Of a stretch of 7,659 bases of DNA, positions 6,720 through 7,659 are shown one piece after another. This stretch comes from a bacterium (lineage in GTDB: Bacteria > Pseudomonadota > Gammaproteobacteria > Berkiellales > Berkiellaceae). The position numbers and the translations under genes were made by a program. Positions within the stretch are counted from its first letter, which is position 1, and every line of letters begins with the position of its first letter. Location of the stretch: positions 1-7,659 of the forward strand of contig RFNU01000153.1 in NCBI GenBank assembly GCA_009927065.1, given 5' to 3'. The notes below the pieces were generated by a model. The model had not been told where the DNA came from, searched no databases, and saw only the letters and a list, made by a program, of their open reading frames with translations.

Positions 6720-6755
6720 CCCGCCACTAAATTGCTAAGGGGATGTGAGTGGGGG
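6720..6755 (-). repeat. Right-end hairpin of an IS200/IS605-type element
   Basis: CCC-G-CCACT (6720-6728) pairs with AGTGG-GGG (6748-6755), an 8-bp stem with one bulged base and a 19-nt loop. It straddles the stop codon of the tnpB remnant, and the upstream arm encodes the end of the protein (EAPTHIPLAI). A subterminal hairpin overlapping the tnpB stop is the normal arrangement at the right end of IS200/IS605 elements. There it is recognised by the Y1 transposase and also forms part of the guide (omega/reRNA) scaffold. The element border should then fall shortly below 6720, but I cannot place it exactly. Confidence 0.5.
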
Positions 6756-7016
6756 CTTCTTGCGTCCCCTCTTCAGCAACCTGAAGACCTCTCGCTGAAG
6801 CAGTTGCACCGGTAACTCTCGCTTCGGGGGAACTCTTGACGCAAATGCTGTGTCCCAGCATATCAGCTAATCCGATTGACCGGATGTCTCGTCCAGCATT
6901 GATATCTCTATCATGGAGCTGATCGCACGATAGACATGCCATTCCCTAACGGACAATGGCTTAGTCTCCATCTTCTAACCACAACAGCTACACACTTTAT
7001 AAGCCAAAAATCGCTT
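6727..7016 (-). pseudogene. tnpB: Decayed 3' end of a TnpB (IS200/IS605 family) gene
   Basis: TnpB is the RNA-guided nuclease carried by IS200/IS605 elements. Only the C-terminal zinc ribbon and last RuvC motif remain. Minus-strand reading gives KRFLAYKVCSCCG (to 6978), then an in-frame TAG (6977-6975), then KMETKPLSVREW (to 6939). A one-base loss at 6937-6938 shifts the frame, and the next is CLSCDQLHDRDINAGRDI. Both cysteine pairs and the HDRDINAG motif with its RuvC aspartate are therefore still present, split across two frames. After that comes LADMLGHSICVKSS and a tail ending EAPTHIPLAI, stop at 6729-6727. The stop codon and frameshift make it non-functional. Upstream of about 7016 the similarity fades and no RuvC-I/II or Y1 transposase (tnpA) is visible. 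Base composition is richer in G+C than the Dot/Icm genes, consistent with an acquired element. It faces icmO tail to tail. Confidence 0.8.
6770..6787 (-). ncRNA. Second stem-loop of a possible omega/reRNA scaffold
   Basis: On the minus strand TCTTCAG and CTGAAGA form a perfect 7-bp stem with a GTTG loop, directly followed by GGGGA, which can pair with the C-runs of the right-end hairpin (6753-6755 or 6739-6742). Tandem stem-loops with such cross-pairing at the tnpB 3' end are characteristic of TnpB guide RNAs. The fold is visible by eye; transcription and function are not shown. Confidence 0.3.
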
Positions 7017-7197
7017 GGGTCAAAACTCATGCTGGTATAATATCTTGTCAATCAGCCGATCCTATAAGGTCTCGCTATCCATCTCCACTCAAATTTTTTA
7101 CAAAAATGTTGAATGGTGCACTCCGCGAGTTTTGTTAAAGAAAACAAGAGAATCAAATCCACCGCGGCTGAAAATAAACTCTCATCCGAGCCCATCA
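7017..7197. other. Unassigned stretch between tnpB remnant and ankyrin gene
   Basis: These 181 bp contain no reading frame that I can support. Minus-strand fragments such as RLIDKILYQHEF just upstream of the tnpB motifs could be further eroded TnpB, but the match is too weak to claim. I saw no clear left end of the element and no terminator for the ankyrin gene, which reads into this stretch from the right. Confidence 0.4.
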
Positions 7198-7659
7198 TTA
7201 AGCGAGTTGCACTCTCTTTGCTGTTTCTTGAACAGCGCTTGATTGAAGATCTGGCGCAGTTGCTGTAGTAGATGAAAATTTTAATATTACTGGCTGAGCA
7301 CTGCCATCATAGGGCATGTGAGTTGCATGATAACTCAGCAACGATCTGTCTCCTTGAACATCACTACGCTTCTGGTCTGCAGGATGATCATCAGCTTGAC
7401 CGTAAAACATCTTCTTGAGACTCACGAACGCTTTAACAAGACATTGCAGAATATATTCTAATACACTCAGATGAATTGGTTCATTCAAAATAGCTGTGAT
7501 CTCTCTTGAATCAGCAGCAACATCTCTCGCTATTTTTCCGTTGTTATCTGTTATGAATATACTTGCTCGATATTTCTGTCTTAAATGTCTAATCATAGCG
7601 AGATTACCCGCCTCAATAGCATGATGTAAAGCTGTTTTTCCTTCACCATCAAACCTATC
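7198..7659 (-). CDS. Ankyrin-repeat protein, C-terminal part (5' end off window)
   Basis: The frame is open to the window edge, so only the last 153 residues are visible; the ATG at 7596 is internal and not the start. Residues 5-37 form a good ankyrin repeat (GEGKTALHHAIEAGNLAMIRHL..., with the TALHHAIEAGN core). A second, shortened one follows (NGKIARDVAADSREITAILNE, 40-60), which looks like a capping repeat. Then come a hydrophobic or amphipathic helix-like segment (about 64-87) and a low-complexity tail rich in Ser, Thr, Ala and Gln with no family I recognise. Ankyrin-repeat proteins are frequent Dot/Icm effectors in Legionella, Coxiella and Rickettsiella, usually with C-terminal export signals. 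Its place beside the secretion genes is suggestive but not proof. The tail lacks a clear acidic E-block. The stop is TAA at 7200-7198. Confidence 0.8.
   Translation of the reverse strand, partial: DRFDGEGKTALHHAIEAGNLAMIRHLRQKYRASIFITDNNGKIARDVAADSREITAILNEPIHLSVLEYILQCLVKAFVSLKKMFYGQADDHPADQKRSDVQGDRSLLSYHATHMPYDGSAQPVILKFSSTTATAPDLQSSAVQETAKRVQLA

Noticed and set aside
7015..7242. 75-codon plus-strand open frame across the tnpB-ankyrin gap
   Set aside because: It overlaps the end of the ankyrin gene, has a low-complexity composition and matches nothing recognisable.
1..7659. CRISPR array, tRNA or rRNA genes
   Set aside because: No regularly spaced direct repeats and no cloverleaf or rRNA-like sequence were seen on either strand.

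Overview
The window carries a block of Dot/Icm (type IVB secretion) genes from an AT-rich gammaproteobacterium of the order Legionellales. The gene order fits the Coxiellaceae side (Coxiella, Rickettsiella, Diplorickettsia and relatives) better than Legionella. This placement is inferred from the protein families and gene order. No species marker is present.

Layout. Positions 2-2590, minus strand, hold dotD-dotC-dotB: two lipoproteins of the outer-membrane core and the cytoplasmic VirB11/PilT-like ATPase. Positions 2591-2744 form a short divergent promoter region with a perfect 12-bp palindrome and a hairpin in the icmS leader. Positions 2745-6651, plus strand, hold icmS-icmP-icmO (dotM and dotL in the other nomenclature): an effector chaperone and two parts of the type IV coupling complex. 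Positions 6652-7197 hold the decayed 3' end of an IS200/IS605-type tnpB gene with its right-end hairpin. From 7198 to the window edge, minus strand, is the 3' part of an ankyrin-repeat protein gene, a plausible effector.

How the genes work together. DotC and DotD are expected to sit in the outer membrane and support the DotH pore. DotB powers the machine from the cytoplasm. IcmS helps deliver effectors to the IcmO/DotL-IcmP/DotM coupling complex, and IcmS and its docking partner IcmO are encoded in the same run of genes. The ankyrin protein next door could be a substrate.

Points that stand out: no icmT, icmR or icmQ around icmS-icmP, where Legionella has them; a 145-bp GC-rich spacer between dotC and dotB holding an excellent Shine-Dalgarno sequence with no start codon behind it, and an open frame that ends in an ATGA overlap with dotB; a DotC that lacks the usual C-terminal tail; and a tnpB remnant whose reading frame is broken while its RNA-structured 3' end looks intact. 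I found no convincing wholly new system. The dotC-dotB spacer and the tnpB 3' end are the best places to look for something undescribed.
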